Counted from the stretch's first letter, positions 26,848 through 36,287 are shown. The stretch is 64,000 nt of DNA from Niastella populi (GCF_002078015.1 NZ_LWBP01000045.1:124001-188000); one strand, 5' to 3'. Notes: a model not told the origin generated them from the sequence alone. Translations and numbers: made by a program.

Positions 26848-29168
26848 TATTTCTTCTTCCACCAGGCCGGCTTTTTCGCCGTTTCCTGGTTGTTGTTATT
26901 ACATTTCAATTGTGCGTCGATAACGGCAATTAGGGCCATATTGTAAATGCTGCGAACCGAACTGCCCAGTTGCAGCACATGCACCGGCTTTTTCAGTCCA
27001 AGCAAAATAGGGCCAACGGCATCGGCGCCGCCGATCTCTTTCATCAGGTTGTAGGCGATATTACCCGCTGCGAGGTTGGGGAAAATGAGGGTATTCACTT
27101 CCTGGTCAACCAGTTCGCTGAACGGGTAGTTCTCACGGAGAATATCCTGCCTGAAGGCGATACTTGCCTGCATTTCGCCATCTATGGTGATGGTAGGATC
27201 TTTTTGTTTAACGATGTCCTTTGCCCGCGCAACCAGTTTGGCTTCCGGCGAATCGCTGCTGCCGAAGTTGGAATAGCTCAACATGGCAATGCGGGGCACC
27301 AGGTTAAAGCTGCGCACTTCTTTGGCGGCCAGCAGGGTGATATCGGCCAGCTCTTCCGCAGTGGGGTTGAAGTTCACTGTGGTATCGGCCAGGAACAGGG
27401 GACCTCTTTTGGTAAGCAGCATGTACATACCGGCGATCTTTTTCACGCCTTCTTCCATCCCGATCACCTGCAGGGCCGGACGAATTGCTTCTGCGTAATT
27501 GCGTGTTAACCCTGAGATCACTGCATCGGCATCACCGGTTTCCACCATCATACAGCCGAAATAGGTGCGGTCTTTCATCATCTTGCAACTCTCGTAGAGG
27601 TTCACACCTTTACGCTGGCGTTTTTTGAAGAACAGTTCGCCGTATTGTTTGCGTTTCTCTTCATACTCATCATTGCGCGGGTCGATGATGGCCATTTCAT
27701 CGAGGTCGACACTGTTCTCGAGGGCCAGTTGTCTGATCTTCTTCTCATCGCCCAGCAAAATGGGTTGGCAAATGCGTTCTTCAACGGCGATCTGGGCTGC
27801 TTTCAATATTTTAACGTTATCGGCTTCGGCAAATATCAGTCGTTTGGGATTGCGGCGGGCTTTGGCGCCAAGCACCCGCATCAACTGGTTATCGAGGCCG
27901 AGGCGTTTATTCAATTCTATAGAATAAGTTTCCCAATTGGTGATCTTCGTTTGTGCAACCCCGCTTTCGATGGCTGCTTTTGCAACGGCCGGGGCAACGG
28001 TGCTCAACAACCGTGGATCGAGCGGTTTGGGAATGATATAGTTGGGGCCGAACGATAAGTTCTTTTCGTTATAGGCAATGTTCACGATATCGGGCACAGG
28101 GCTTTTGGCCAGTTCGGCCAGCGCTTTAACGGCAGCCAGCTTCATGGCCTCGTTAATTTGTGTGGCGCGAACGTCGAGCGCGCCGCGGAAGATGAACGGA
28201 AAGCCCAGTACGTTATTTACCTGGTTAGGATAATCACTGCGGCCGGTACCCATGATCACATCTTTACGGGCAGCAGTGCAGTCTTCATAAGTGATCTCGG
28301 GGTCGGGGTTGGCCATGGCCAGAACAATGGGGTTCTTTGCCATGCTCTTAATCATTTCCTGCGTTAATACGTTGCCTTTGCTGAGACCGATAAATACGTC
28401 ACAACCATCGAGCGACTGCTCCAGCGTTACGTTTTTGCCTTTGGAAATAAATTCCTTTTTCAGCACATCGAGGTCGGTGCGGCTTTCGTGAATGAGGCCT
28501 TTACTGTCGAAAACGAGAATGTTTTCGCGAACCGCGCCGAGGGCTTCATATAATTTTATACAAGCGATGGCTGCGGCGCCGGCGCCATTTACGACAAACT
28601 TACACTTCTCTATCTTTTTCTTTTGCAGTTCCAGGGCGTTCAGCAGGGCGGCTGCACTGATGATGGCGGTACCGTGCTGGTCGTCGTGCATCACCGGAAT
28701 TTTCATTTGCTTTTTCAGCTCCTGTTCTATGTAAAAACATTCCGGCGCTTTGATGTCTTCGAGGTTAATGCCGCCGAAAGTAGGTTCCAGGGCTTTAACG
28801 ATCTGAACGAATTTCTCGGGGTCTTTTTCATTGATCTCGATATCGAATACATCTATATCGGCAAATATTTTGAACAGAACGCCTTTGCCTTCCATTACGG
28901 GTTTACCGGCTTCGGGGCCAATGTCGCCAAGACCGAGCACGGCGGTACCGTTACTGATAACGGCAACCAGGTTTCCTTTGGCGGTATATTTATATACAGA
29001 TTCGGGGTTGGCATGAATTTCAAGGCAGGGCTCGGCCACACCGGGCGAGTAGGCAAGCGACAGATCGCGTTGGGTTTTTGCTTCTTTTGTTGGGATAACT
29101 TCAATTTTGCCGGGACGGCCCTTGGCATGGTACTCTAAGGCAGATTCCTTACGCAGTTCTTTTTTCAT
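26847..29168 (-). CDS. maeB: NADP-dependent malic enzyme fused to phosphotransacetylase domain
   Basis: 773 residues, the MaeB hybrid. The N-terminal half (about 1-430) is malic enzyme: [52 protein letters not shown], the [10 protein letters not shown] metal-binding block and an NAD(P)-binding [12 protein letters not shown]. The second half (about 440-760) is a phosphate acetyl/butyryltransferase-like domain ([38 protein letters not shown]), generally regarded as regulatory, with acetyl-CoA as effector. It decarboxylates malate to pyruvate with NADPH production. The Asn-rich, Lys-rich tail ([16 protein letters not shown]) is unusual but short. Confidence 0.95.
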   Translation of the reverse strand: MKKELRKESALEYHAKGRPGKIEVIPTKEAKTQRDLSLAYSPGVAEPCLEIHANPESVYKYTAKGNLVAVISNGTAVLGLGDIGPEAGKPVMEGKGVLFKIFADIDVFDIEINEKDPEKFVQIVKALEPTFGGINLEDIKAPECFYIEQELKKQMKIPVMHDDQHGTAIISAAALLNALELQKKKIEKCKFVVNGAGAAAIACIKLYEALGAVRENILVFDSKGLIHESRTDLDVLKKEFISKGKNVTLEQSLDGCDVFIGLSKGNVLTQEMIKSMAKNPIVLAMANPDPEITYEDCTAARKDVIMGTGRSDYPNQVNNVLGFPFIFRGALDVRATQINEAMKLAAVKALAELAKSPVPDIVNIAYNEKNLSFGPNYIIPKPLDPRLLSTVAPAVAKAAIESGVAQTKITNWETYSIELNKRLGLDNQLMRVLGAKARRNPKRLIFAEADNVKILKAAQIAVEERICQPILLGDEKKIRQLALENSVDLDEMAIIDPRNDEYEEKRKQYGELFFKKRQRKGVNLYESCKMMKDRTYFGCMMVETGDADAVISGLTRNYAEAIRPALQVIGMEEGVKKIAGMYMLLTKRGPLFLADTTVNFNPTAEELADITLLAAKEVRSFNLVPRIAMLSYSNFGSSDSPEAKLVARAKDIVKQKDPTITIDGEMQASIAFRQDILRENYPFSELVDQEVNTLIFPNLAAGNIAYNLMKEIGGADAVGPILLGLKKPVHVLQLGSSVRSIYNMALIAVIDAQLKCNNNNQETAKKPAWWKKK

Positions 29169-29663
29169 CTGAAATTGATAATTTTTATTTTTAGCCAGTT
29201 GTCCGCATGACCCGAACGGGCAGGGGGACTTACAATGCCAGAATTTTCATCACAGGTAAAATGGTTAATGACAATTTGGGCATTGACCTTTCATCATTTA
29301 CTATTTAATGTTTAACCAGTTACCCCTCTATCCATCGGGGCTGAACCTGATATTACCATAAACGCATTTTCTAATCAATTAGTTACGAAGAAAATGAGTT
29401 TATGAGGCAATTCCTGGAAATTAATTCAGCACAATTGGCGCGCAATTTACGGGAAAACGGGTTACCGCATTGGGGTATGGATATATATGGCGATTACTGA
29501 ATGTGTAATGGCTGGAAGGCGAGCCAATTTTGCGGTTTCTGGATTTCGTTTAGCTATTTCTGGTTTAATACTGGATAAATCAGGCGTATTAAAGGAATTG
29601 TGAACGACTTCAGGGAATTCACTTTTCCTTGTAGGAAAACTCAATTCCCTTTAGGGGATTGGG
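29169..29663. other. AT-rich intergenic region upstream of maeB
   Basis: About 495 bp without a convincing gene. It must hold the maeB promoter on the minus strand, but I did not find a good TTTG / TAnnTTTG pair. The tandem array starts at its right end. Confidence 0.4.
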
Positions 29664-29805
29664 GAAAGCTTACGGGAAAACAGAAAAGCCTGAAGGAATG
29701 GTTAAAAGCTTTCAGGAAAACCGGAGTGCCTGCGGGAAACCTGAATAGCCTGCACGAAATCTCAAAAGCTTCAGGGAAAACATAAAAGTTGCAGGGAATC
29801 GGCTT
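29664..29805. repeat. Seven degenerate 20-bp tandem units
   Basis: An AGC-CTGCAGG-GAAAA-type unit recurs with its GC anchor at 29668, 29688, 29708, 29728, 29748, 29768 and its AG anchor at 29788, exactly 20 bp apart. Units share about half to two thirds of their bases. There is no invariant repeat plus variable spacer, so it is not a CRISPR array. Confidence 0.8.
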
Positions 29806-29849
29806 TTCCCTACAGCTTTTTGTAAACGATGATTGACAATGGCTCAAAA

Positions 29850-29999
29850 CAGGCTTACAATGACCTAAAACTGGCTAACAACGGGGTAAAGTAAGCGAGC
29901 AACGACCCGAAATAAGCGAACCATGAGTGAAAACAAGCTAACAATGGGGCAAAGTAAGCCGGCAACGATCTAAAGTAAGTAACAATTGAGGCATTGTAA
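29850..29999. repeat. Seven degenerate 21-bp tandem units
   Basis: An AAGCnnnCAACGA-type unit recurs with anchors at 29853, 29874, 29895, 29916, 29937, 29958 and 29979, exactly 21 bp apart. It follows the 20-bp array after about 45 bp but has a different consensus. On the minus strand it reads as a seven-residue peptide repeat (LLAYFTP, LLACFHS) that I do not consider a gene. From 30000 to 30231 I see only loose remnants of the same pattern. Confidence 0.85.
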
Positions 30000-30231
30000 C
30001 CCTGCAATGATATTAAAGCATTCTGCAACGGCCGGGGGTAACCATGCAATAACCCAAAGCAACGCTACAATACCTGTTAACCATTCAACAGGAGCTTTAT
30101 TTAACATAGCGGCACTTGAATAAATTCTATATCCATAACATAAAAGGTGGCTGTCGCCCAATGTATGTTTATGTGATTGTCTCAAACCGGCCCGGGGTAC
30201 AAGAATTGCGATAATACCCTAAAAATGTGCA

Positions 30232-31242
30232 ATGAGCCGGGTTAATATATTGACAGTGATAACCGTTATATTTATTATGGCGCTGTTCAATGAAAGAGCA
30301 TGGGCGCAAAATGCTTCAAACGCACAAAACAGGTTTTATGCAATGAATGTAAAAAAGATCGATTCGTTCAACCTGTTCCTGAGAACCTGGTGCGATTCGG
30401 TAAAACCGGTGACCATTACCGATGCGTCTTTTCAACAGGATAAAGAGAATATCAGGTATGTAAGCAAACTGTACAATGCAAACATGTCATATAAAGATTT
30501 TTTACGTGAAGCCGATAAGAATGACCTCGTACGATCGCAGTTCAGGCGGGTTGGCCTGGTTAATTTGTATGAATACAAGATCGATGAGCAATTAGGCTAT
30601 CTGGCTATAGACATATGGCTTACGGTTATGGATGAAAAAATAATTTATAAGAAATTTGTAATTAGGAATCTGGCGAAACGGGAATGCCTTTCCGGTAACG
30701 TAACGGTCCCGTTTTTTGATTATGTATATTTCAAAAGACTGGTAAACGAAGTTCATTTTCCTATCGAAGGCTGCGCCAATTGCGATAGCCTTGTTGTTGA
30801 CACCTTGTATGGGTCATTGTTTAATGAAGTAGCTCAAAAATATCCAAACTATAATTTTATTCCTGAAGTGGCCAATGAACGGCTGAAAGATCGAATATTT
30901 GAAGCAACTTATCTCGATGATAGTTATTATCATAATAATATAGTGCCTGAACTGTTTGTTTTATTGGTAAACCTGAAAGAGTACGAAGCCATTACCAACC
31001 TGTTGTATTCTCCCAACCACCTTATGGCTGTCAATGCGTATGAAGCGTTGGTATATTTAAGAAGCACCAGGACCCTTGAAATAAATGCACAGCAGGAAGA
31101 AAAGATGAACAGCATTGCGGCCGGTAAAACTGAAATACCTGTTTACTGTGGCCGGGATTGCAAACCGGAAAATTACCCATACAGTACTTTAAAAATAAGC
31201 GAAAGAAATATATATGATAAATATGAGGCGGCGTTGAGGTAG
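30232..31242 (+). CDS. Secreted protein of unknown function
   Basis: 336 residues with a signal peptide (about 1-25, ending ERAWAQ). The mature protein is mixed alpha/beta and charged. It contains a cysteine pair (GCANCDS) about half way and another near the C-terminus (YCGRDCKPENYPYS); possibly disulfide-linked, or a metal site. The stretch after about residue 230 (LKEYEAITNLLYSPNHLMAVNAYEALVYL) looks like helical HEAT-type repeats. I do not recognise the family. It stands alone between the tandem arrays and the GntR/ABC operon. Confidence 0.6.
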   Translation: MSRVNILTVITVIFIMALFNERAWAQNASNAQNRFYAMNVKKIDSFNLFLRTWCDSVKPVTITDASFQQDKENIRYVSKLYNANMSYKDFLREADKNDLVRSQFRRVGLVNLYEYKIDEQLGYLAIDIWLTVMDEKIIYKKFVIRNLAKRECLSGNVTVPFFDYVYFKRLVNEVHFPIEGCANCDSLVVDTLYGSLFNEVAQKYPNYNFIPEVANERLKDRIFEATYLDDSYYHNNIVPELFVLLVNLKEYEAITNLLYSPNHLMAVNAYEALVYLRSTRTLEINAQQEEKMNSIAAGKTEIPVYCGRDCKPENYPYSTLKISERNIYDKYEAALR

Positions 31243-31390
31243 GCCTTCCTTCTTTGCAGTCAATTTCCTAACCTGGCATTTTGCCGGTTTTATTTTATAT
31301 CGTATACCCATAATTCATTGAATTACAGACGAACGCTGTTGAAAGACGGCCTTGCGGCCCCTCCGCTCATCACATTTTTTAACCATTTCA

Positions 31391-31421
31391 TTTGACAATC
31401 CGGAAAAAGCCCTTATGTTTG
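31391..31421 (+). promoter_or_regulatory. Promoter of the GntR/ABC operon
   Basis: -33 TTTG (31391-31394) and -7 TATGTTTG (31414-31421) with a 19-bp spacer match the Bacteroidota consensus exactly. Transcription would start at about 31427, inside the palindrome described next. Confidence 0.75.
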
Positions 31422-31422
31422 C

Positions 31423-31444
31423 GTGTACTATTAAACTAGTACAC
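31423..31444 (+). promoter_or_regulatory. Palindromic operator, probably bound by the operon's own GntR regulator
   Basis: GTGTACTA (31423-31430) and TAGTACAC (31437-31444) are a perfect 8-bp inverted repeat with a 6-bp spacer. It directly abuts the -7 element and covers the predicted start site, an ideal position for repression. It is the only such palindrome seen near the operon, and a YtrA-type GntR protein is encoded in the operon. The pairing of site and regulator is inference. Confidence 0.7.
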
Positions 31445-31457
31445 TAAAACGCCAAAC

Positions 31458-32291
31458 ATGATACAGATCCAAAACCTGCATTTTGGGTATCGGAAGAAAA
31501 AAATATTCACCGGCCTGAGCCTTAAACTCGAAGCTGGCCATATCTATGGTTTGCTTGGTAAGAATGGTACCGGTAAATCGACCCTCCTGAGAAATATGGC
31601 CGGCCTGCTTTTTCCAAAAGAAGGTAATGTAAGCGTACTTGGCTTTAACCCCGCCAAACGCCAGCCCGCTTTTCTGCGCGATATTTTTATGGTGCCTGAA
31701 GAGTTCTTTATGCCCGACATGCCCGTTGATTACCTGGTGAAATACACCGCCCCTTTTTACCCCAAATTCAACGAAGAACAGTTCAACCGGTATGTCACCG
31801 AGTTCGATATTCCCCGTTCCAACAGTATGCAGCAGATGAGTTATGGTCAGAAAAAGAAAGTGCTCATCAGCTTTGGCCTGGCCTGTAATACCTCTGTATT
31901 GCTTATGGATGAGCCTACCAACGGGCTCGATATCATGAGCAAAAGCCAGTTCAGAAAAGTAATAGCCGGTTGCCTCGACGAGAACAAATGCATCGTCATC
32001 AGCACCCACCAGGTGAAGGATCTCGAAAGCCTTATCGACCGGGTTACCATTATCGATGAAGGCCGCATCCTGTTCGATCAAACGGTTGACAACATCACCC
32101 GCAAGTTGTCGTTCCATGTTTCTTACGACATCGACGAAATTAAACAGGCTTTATATCGGGAACCATCTTTACGCGGCAGCGCCGTCATTACCCGCAACAC
32201 GCAGGGTGATGAAAGCAAAATGGATCTTGAATTGTTGTACAAGGCCATAGTGCTGAATGGTAATGCCATTGAATCTGTCTTTAACGCTTAA
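31458..32291 (+). CDS. ABC transporter ATP-binding protein (first system of the GntR operon)
   Basis: 277 residues. Walker A GKNGTGKST (about 34-42), signature MSYGQKKKVLIS, Walker B VLLMDEPTNGLD and switch histidine ISTHQVKDLE. It belongs to the CcmA/YtrB-like ATPases that pair with ABC-2-type permeases and are often found beside YtrA regulators. The C-terminal about 70 residues are the usual variable extension. It starts 14 bp after the operator palindrome and ends 9 bp before the membrane protein that is presumably its partner. Confidence 0.85.
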   Translation: MIQIQNLHFGYRKKKIFTGLSLKLEAGHIYGLLGKNGTGKSTLLRNMAGLLFPKEGNVSVLGFNPAKRQPAFLRDIFMVPEEFFMPDMPVDYLVKYTAPFYPKFNEEQFNRYVTEFDIPRSNSMQQMSYGQKKKVLISFGLACNTSVLLMDEPTNGLDIMSKSQFRKVIAGCLDENKCIVISTHQVKDLESLIDRVTIIDEGRILFDQTVDNITRKLSFHVSYDIDEIKQALYREPSLRGSAVITRNTQGDESKMDLELLYKAIVLNGNAIESVFNA

Positions 32292-32300
32292 ACTAATGCT

Positions 32301-33131
32301 ATGAATTCCTACTTCGATCTTAACCGTTGGTTTTTATATATAAGCAAACACTGGAACGAGAATAAGAAAAAGTACCTGATCTCACTGGCCGCCATTGGAG
32401 GTTTATTGGTTCTCTGGTTCTCTTTTCTGATGATCGTAAACAGGCGTCATCCCATGCAGGAAGATATGCAGGTGGTAGCCTATTACGTGGGTCTGTATCT
32501 TACCGGTTGTTTGTATGCCAGTATGATTTTTCAGGAACTGAGCGATAGTTCCAAAGGCATTTCCTATCTGTTATTACCGGCTTCATTACTTGAAAAATTA
32601 CTGACAGCCATATTGTTTGGCGTAGTACTGTATTTCGTTTGCTATACAGTTGTTTTTTATGCCGTTGATTTTATTATGGTAAAGGCATCGAATGGTATTG
32701 TTAGCAATATATATGAAAAGGAACATTTAGGGCGTTTCACACCGCAGGAAGTGGCCAATGTTTTTGTTACCACGCGGGTGAATGGCGATAACTTTTACAT
32801 TATTATCCTGCTCATTTATTTCACGGTGCAATCGATATTTCTGTTGGGCTCCGTCTATTTTTCAAAGTACAGTTATATAAAAACCCTGGTGTGGGGACTG
32901 ATCGTTTTCCTGGTACTGGTATTTTTTCAACACAAGATCATAGCGTCATTTATGCCGCATGGTGGTTTCTTCAATTCCACGGTATACAGGGTGTTCGATC
33001 ATGAAAAGGGAGAACTGAATATTAACATACCGGCATGGATTGGTATCGTTGGTTTATACCTTATCAAATATTCCCTGCCGCCGCTGCTTTGGATCGCTAG
33101 TTATTTCAGGTTGAAAGAAAAAGAAGTTTAA
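32301..33131 (+). CDS. Integral membrane protein, probable ABC permease partner
   Basis: 276 residues with about six hydrophobic segments (near 24-44, 62-82, 103-128, 168-188, 194-214 and 238-262). There is a short cytoplasmic N-terminus, and the last residues are charged (FRLKEKEV). The sequence alone does not match a permease signature I know. The position directly behind an ATP-binding gene with a 9-bp gap, the size and the helix count support a permease role. Confidence 0.65.
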   Translation: MNSYFDLNRWFLYISKHWNENKKKYLISLAAIGGLLVLWFSFLMIVNRRHPMQEDMQVVAYYVGLYLTGCLYASMIFQELSDSSKGISYLLLPASLLEKLLTAILFGVVLYFVCYTVVFYAVDFIMVKASNGIVSNIYEKEHLGRFTPQEVANVFVTTRVNGDNFYIIILLIYFTVQSIFLLGSVYFSKYSYIKTLVWGLIVFLVLVFFQHKIIASFMPHGGFFNSTVYRVFDHEKGELNINIPAWIGIVGLYLIKYSLPPLLWIASYFRLKEKEV

Positions 33132-33148
33132 CGCCTAAATCAATAAAT

Positions 33149-33520
33149 ATGCAATTCCGAGAATCGCAAGCTATATACTTACAAATTGCCGATTATGTGT
33201 GCGAGAAGATCTTGCTAAAGGAATGGAAGGTTGAAGAGCGGATACCATCCGTACGGGAACTGGCGGTTCAACTGGAAGTGAATCCCAATACTGTAATGCG
33301 CACCTATGAATTTCTTCAGCAACAGGAGATCATTTATAATCAGCGGGGCATCGGTTATTTCGTTTCCCCTCCGGCTTTAAAGAATGCGCAAAGCTACCGC
33401 AGGAATGATTTCGTAGAGAAAGACCTGCCGCAGGTTTTCCGCACCATGTTTCTGCTGGGGATGGATCCCGAAGAACTGAAACCCCGGTTTGAAAAATACA
33501 AAAAACAAAATTTTGCTTAA
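33149..33520 (+). CDS. GntR-family transcriptional regulator, YtrA subfamily
   Basis: 123 residues. An N-terminal winged helix-turn-helix (about 8-76) has the GntR signature SVRELAVQLEVNPNTVMRTYEFLQQQEII followed by RGIGYFV in the wing. The C-terminal part is only about 45 residues and has no ligand domain, the defining feature of the YtrA subfamily. Members usually repress their own ABC-transporter operon; the palindrome at 31423-31444 fits. It lies 17 bp after the membrane protein gene, and a heptamer array fills the 61-bp gap that follows. Confidence 0.9.
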   Translation: MQFRESQAIYLQIADYVCEKILLKEWKVEERIPSVRELAVQLEVNPNTVMRTYEFLQQQEIIYNQRGIGYFVSPPALKNAQSYRRNDFVEKDLPQVFRTMFLLGMDPEELKPRFEKYKKQNFA

Positions 33521-33527
33521 GAAAACA

Positions 33528-33562
33528 GCTGCAAGCCACACGCTGCAAGCTGCAAGCAGAAC
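33528..33562. repeat. Five tandem heptamers GCTGCAA
   Basis: GCTGCAA, GCCACAC, GCTGCAA, GCTGCAA and GCAGAAC at 7-bp spacing. The array starts seven bases after the GntR stop codon and lies inside the operon, so it should be transcribed. Confidence 0.75.
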
Positions 33563-33581
33563 ATCAAAAAAGAATTAGATT

Positions 33582-34277
33582 ATGAAAACGAGCAATAAAA
33601 TATTAATAGGGATATTTTTAGCCGTGATAATACTTACCACATCCATTCACCTGTACGTGTATGCCAAATACAAACGCGGTGATTATGTGCCCTTTCAGCG
33701 GGAGTCGGCCGTTTTTATGGATAGGGTAGATGTGCCGGGGGCAAAGTTTGTATCTATAACCGGTCTCGGTGGTGTTGAGCTCATCAACAGCGATACGGCA
33801 AAATTCGAAACAGATAAAGACAATGTAGGCCGTATTTCATACAAGATGGTAAAAGATACGCTGGTGATCACTGATCCTACCTTAACAGATGAACAGCTTG
33901 AACGGGGAGGGCGCAATTACCAGCGGTTTAAATTATACCTGCCGCCTTCGGTTCCGGTGCAAACAGCCTTTTGCAGTATTAATGCGAAAGGTGCGGTTGA
34001 TTCTACCCATGCGGCATCTTATAAAATTGCTTTAACCAGGAACTCAAATTTGAGTATCAGGAATGACAATAGAGCTTCCTATTTTGATCAATTGCTTATC
34101 AAAGGAGAATCCGCAGAAATTGTGCTGGAAGACCAGGCCATTATAAATGACCTCCATGTTCAATTGGTGCACTCCTCCATAAATGACATGAAAGCGACGA
34201 TACAAAGTATAACCGTTGAGGCAGACCCCCAATCATCACTGAACCTTTCTGGTAAGAATATTAAAGCCTTAAAGTAA
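33582..34277 (+). CDS. Membrane-anchored protein with DUF2807-like beta repeats
   Basis: 231 residues. One N-terminal transmembrane segment (about 7-28) and a periplasmic part of regular short strands (VDVPGAKFVSITGLGGVELINS, NLSIRNDNRASYFDQLLIKG, SSLNLSGKNIKALK) suggest a right-handed beta-helix like DUF2807 adhesin-type proteins. The sequence is too diverged for a firm call. It lies between the regulator and the second ATPase (6-bp gap) and so belongs to the operon; it may be a substrate- or damage-sensing accessory (inference). Confidence 0.6.
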   Translation: MKTSNKILIGIFLAVIILTTSIHLYVYAKYKRGDYVPFQRESAVFMDRVDVPGAKFVSITGLGGVELINSDTAKFETDKDNVGRISYKMVKDTLVITDPTLTDEQLERGGRNYQRFKLYLPPSVPVQTAFCSINAKGAVDSTHAASYKIALTRNSNLSIRNDNRASYFDQLLIKGESAEIVLEDQAIINDLHVQLVHSSINDMKATIQSITVEADPQSSLNLSGKNIKALK

Positions 34278-34283
34278 TCAGTT

Positions 34284-35195
34284 ATGCAATCATCAATTAT
34301 TGAAACCCGGGGCCTGAACTTTGCTTTTCAAACCGGTCAAAAAATATTAAATGATCTGAACCTGCAGGTACCTGCCGGTAGCATATATGGATTTTTAGGT
34401 CCCAATGGCGCCGGCAAAACTACCACGTTGCGGTTATTGTTGGGTTTATTAAAAAAGCAGGAAGGTGATATCGCCCTGTTTGGCAAGCATCTTCGGGCGA
34501 ACCGGCTTGAAATATTACGCCGCATTGGCTCACTCATTGAACAGCCCTCATTATACCTGCATTTGACGGGTAAAGAAAACCTGGAAGTTTTTCGATTAAC
34601 CTATCAATGCAATAAAATCAGGATAAATGAAGTGCTTCAACTGGTTGGGTTGATGCAGGCAGCGAATAAAAAAGCTAAGAACTATTCGCTCGGTATGAAG
34701 CAAAGGCTGGCGATTGCCATTGCTTTGTTACATGATCCTGAAGTACTGATACTGGATGAACCAACAAATGGCTTAGATCCCAATGGCATCATTGAAACCA
34801 GGGAACTTATTAAACAACTGAACCGTGAATTTGGCAAAACCATTCTTGTTTCGAGCCACCTGTTAGCCGAAGTAGAAAAAATGGCTACGCATGTAGGGAT
34901 CATTAACAAAGGGAAGTTGTTGTTCCAGGGAAGCCTGCAAAAATTACAAAATCTCCAGTCAAAACAATCGGCCATTGAAATTGAAGTAAATGATGCAGAG
35001 CGGGCGCAACAGGTGTTACAAGAACAATTTGCTGTAAAGCAGGTAAATGGCACGCGGCTGTTGCTGAATTATGAAAGCAGGGAACGATCGGCGCAGTTGA
35101 ATAAATTACTGGTACAACAGGGCGTGGACGTATATCAGCTGGCTGTTACCCAAAACGATCTGGAAAATTTATTTCTTCAAATTACAGCTCAATAG
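34284..35195 (+). CDS. ABC transporter ATP-binding protein, BcrA-like (second system)
   Basis: 303 residues. Walker A GPNGAGKTT (about 39-47), Q-loop IEQPSLYLHLTGKENL, signature YSLGMKQRLAIAIALL, Walker B VLILDEPTNGLDPNG and switch histidine SSHLLAEVEKMA. The overall form matches BcrA/lantibiotic-immunity ATPases. The next gene, a membrane protein, starts one base after its stop. Together they look like an export or self-protection transporter; the substrate is unknown. Confidence 0.87.
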   Translation: MQSSIIETRGLNFAFQTGQKILNDLNLQVPAGSIYGFLGPNGAGKTTTLRLLLGLLKKQEGDIALFGKHLRANRLEILRRIGSLIEQPSLYLHLTGKENLEVFRLTYQCNKIRINEVLQLVGLMQAANKKAKNYSLGMKQRLAIAIALLHDPEVLILDEPTNGLDPNGIIETRELIKQLNREFGKTILVSSHLLAEVEKMATHVGIINKGKLLFQGSLQKLQNLQSKQSAIEIEVNDAERAQQVLQEQFAVKQVNGTRLLLNYESRERSAQLNKLLVQQGVDVYQLAVTQNDLENLFLQITAQ

Positions 35196-35196
35196 T

Positions 35197-35973
35197 ATGA
35201 TCGCTTCATTTGTACTTAATTCAAAAGCCGAATTTTTAAAAAGCAAGCGAACGGCTGCGTTTTGGATAACAGTTGTTGGCGCTGCCTTTGTACCTATAGT
35301 AAGTTCTATAATGCTGGTGGCGCGTCCCGGTCATTTTATTCCGGCGCTTAAAAAAGATCCCTGGCAACTGATCATTATTGATAACTGGCAGGCGGGCGCA
35401 TTTTTTCTGTTACCGATGTTTGTAATATTGGTAACCAGCCTGGTGGTGCAAACAGAATATAAAAATAACACCTGGAAGCAGGTATATGCTTCCCCCCGGA
35501 CCATTGCCGACATTTTTTTTTCGCGGTTTATTGTTATTCATACGCTGATCCTTCTTGCGTTTATCCTGTTTAACGCATTTATTATTATAACTGCCTGCGC
35601 GGCAAACCTACTGCAAAAAGGATATACTTTTTTTGATCATCCTGTACCCTGGAAAACATTATTTGCACTAACAATAAAACTTTATTTTTCTGTATTGGCC
35701 ATTACTTCCATTCAATATTGGCTAAGCCTGCGCTTTCGCAACTTTATTATTCCGGTTGGTATTGGGTTGGCATTGCTGATAACAGGTTTTATGATTAACC
35801 AGTGGGAGCAGTTGTATTGTTATCCCTACATGTACCCCATCATATTTTTTTGGCCTGATTTCCAGAAAAAAGCTGCATTTGTTAATAAAGCGCAGGTATT
35901 TGATACGATCTGGTTTGCAGTGGTATTGGGGATCGCGTATTGGGATATGGTTACCCGAAGGGAGAAGGGATAA
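35197..35973 (+). CDS. ABC-2 family permease, BcrB/lantibiotic type
   Basis: 258 residues with six hydrophobic segments (about 20-43, 62-85, 106-133, 146-170, 178-196 and 228-246). The N-terminal SKAEFLKSKRTAAFWITVVGAAFVP and VQTEYKNNTWKQVYASPRTIADIFFSRF are typical of BcrB/MutE-type ABC-2 permeases. It is the last clear gene of the operon, with one base between it and its ATPase. Confidence 0.85.
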   Translation: MIASFVLNSKAEFLKSKRTAAFWITVVGAAFVPIVSSIMLVARPGHFIPALKKDPWQLIIIDNWQAGAFFLLPMFVILVTSLVVQTEYKNNTWKQVYASPRTIADIFFSRFIVIHTLILLAFILFNAFIIITACAANLLQKGYTFFDHPVPWKTLFALTIKLYFSVLAITSIQYWLSLRFRNFIIPVGIGLALLITGFMINQWEQLYCYPYMYPIIFFWPDFQKKAAFVNKAQVFDTIWFAVVLGIAYWDMVTRREKG

Positions 35974-36016
35974 AGGATCCGGGCCCTGCCATTTATTAAT
36001 AGTAAATTTACTTTTT

Positions 36017-36220
36017 ATGCAACATCTTATGCTGGCATTAGCTATCATTTTGCTGACGGTGATCGCCCGCAATGAACATGCTGCAAACAGACGGGGCAAG
36101 GTTTCTAAAGTAATTGAAACGCCAAAATCACAGAAAGCGGTTATGGAGCCGGAGCGGGAAGAAGAAGTTGAAACCGGTTTTTCAATACGGTATTTCGTAA
36201 TTGATAAGTACGGTATTTAG
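36017..36220 (+). CDS. Small single-helix protein, hypothetical
   Basis: 67 residues from the ATG at 36017: a hydrophobic N-terminus (MQHLMLALAIILLTVIA) then a strongly charged tail with a Glu-rich stretch. It lies 43 bp after the permease gene on the same strand and could be a seventh operon member. Composition is compatible with a membrane-anchored small protein, but there is no family support; it may not be a gene. Confidence 0.35.
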   Translation: MQHLMLALAIILLTVIARNEHAANRRGKVSKVIETPKSQKAVMEPEREEEVETGFSIRYFVIDKYGI

Positions 36221-36287
36221 TTACGCAGTCATTTGTTGTGTTTTTATAGCCATGAAACGCAAATAAAAAGCGCACATAGCTTTTTAT

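Noticed and set aside
29664-29999. Possible CRISPR array
   Set aside because: Units are contiguous, degenerate and have no invariant repeat with variable spacers; no cas gene is nearby.
29855-30049. 64-codon minus-strand ORF with LLAYFTP-type repeats
   Set aside because: It is a by-product of the 21-bp array (three times seven bases), without leader or family.
31431-32117. 228-codon minus-strand ORF over the first ABC ATPase gene
   Set aside because: It is antisense to a clear ATP-binding protein and would overlap its promoter and operator.
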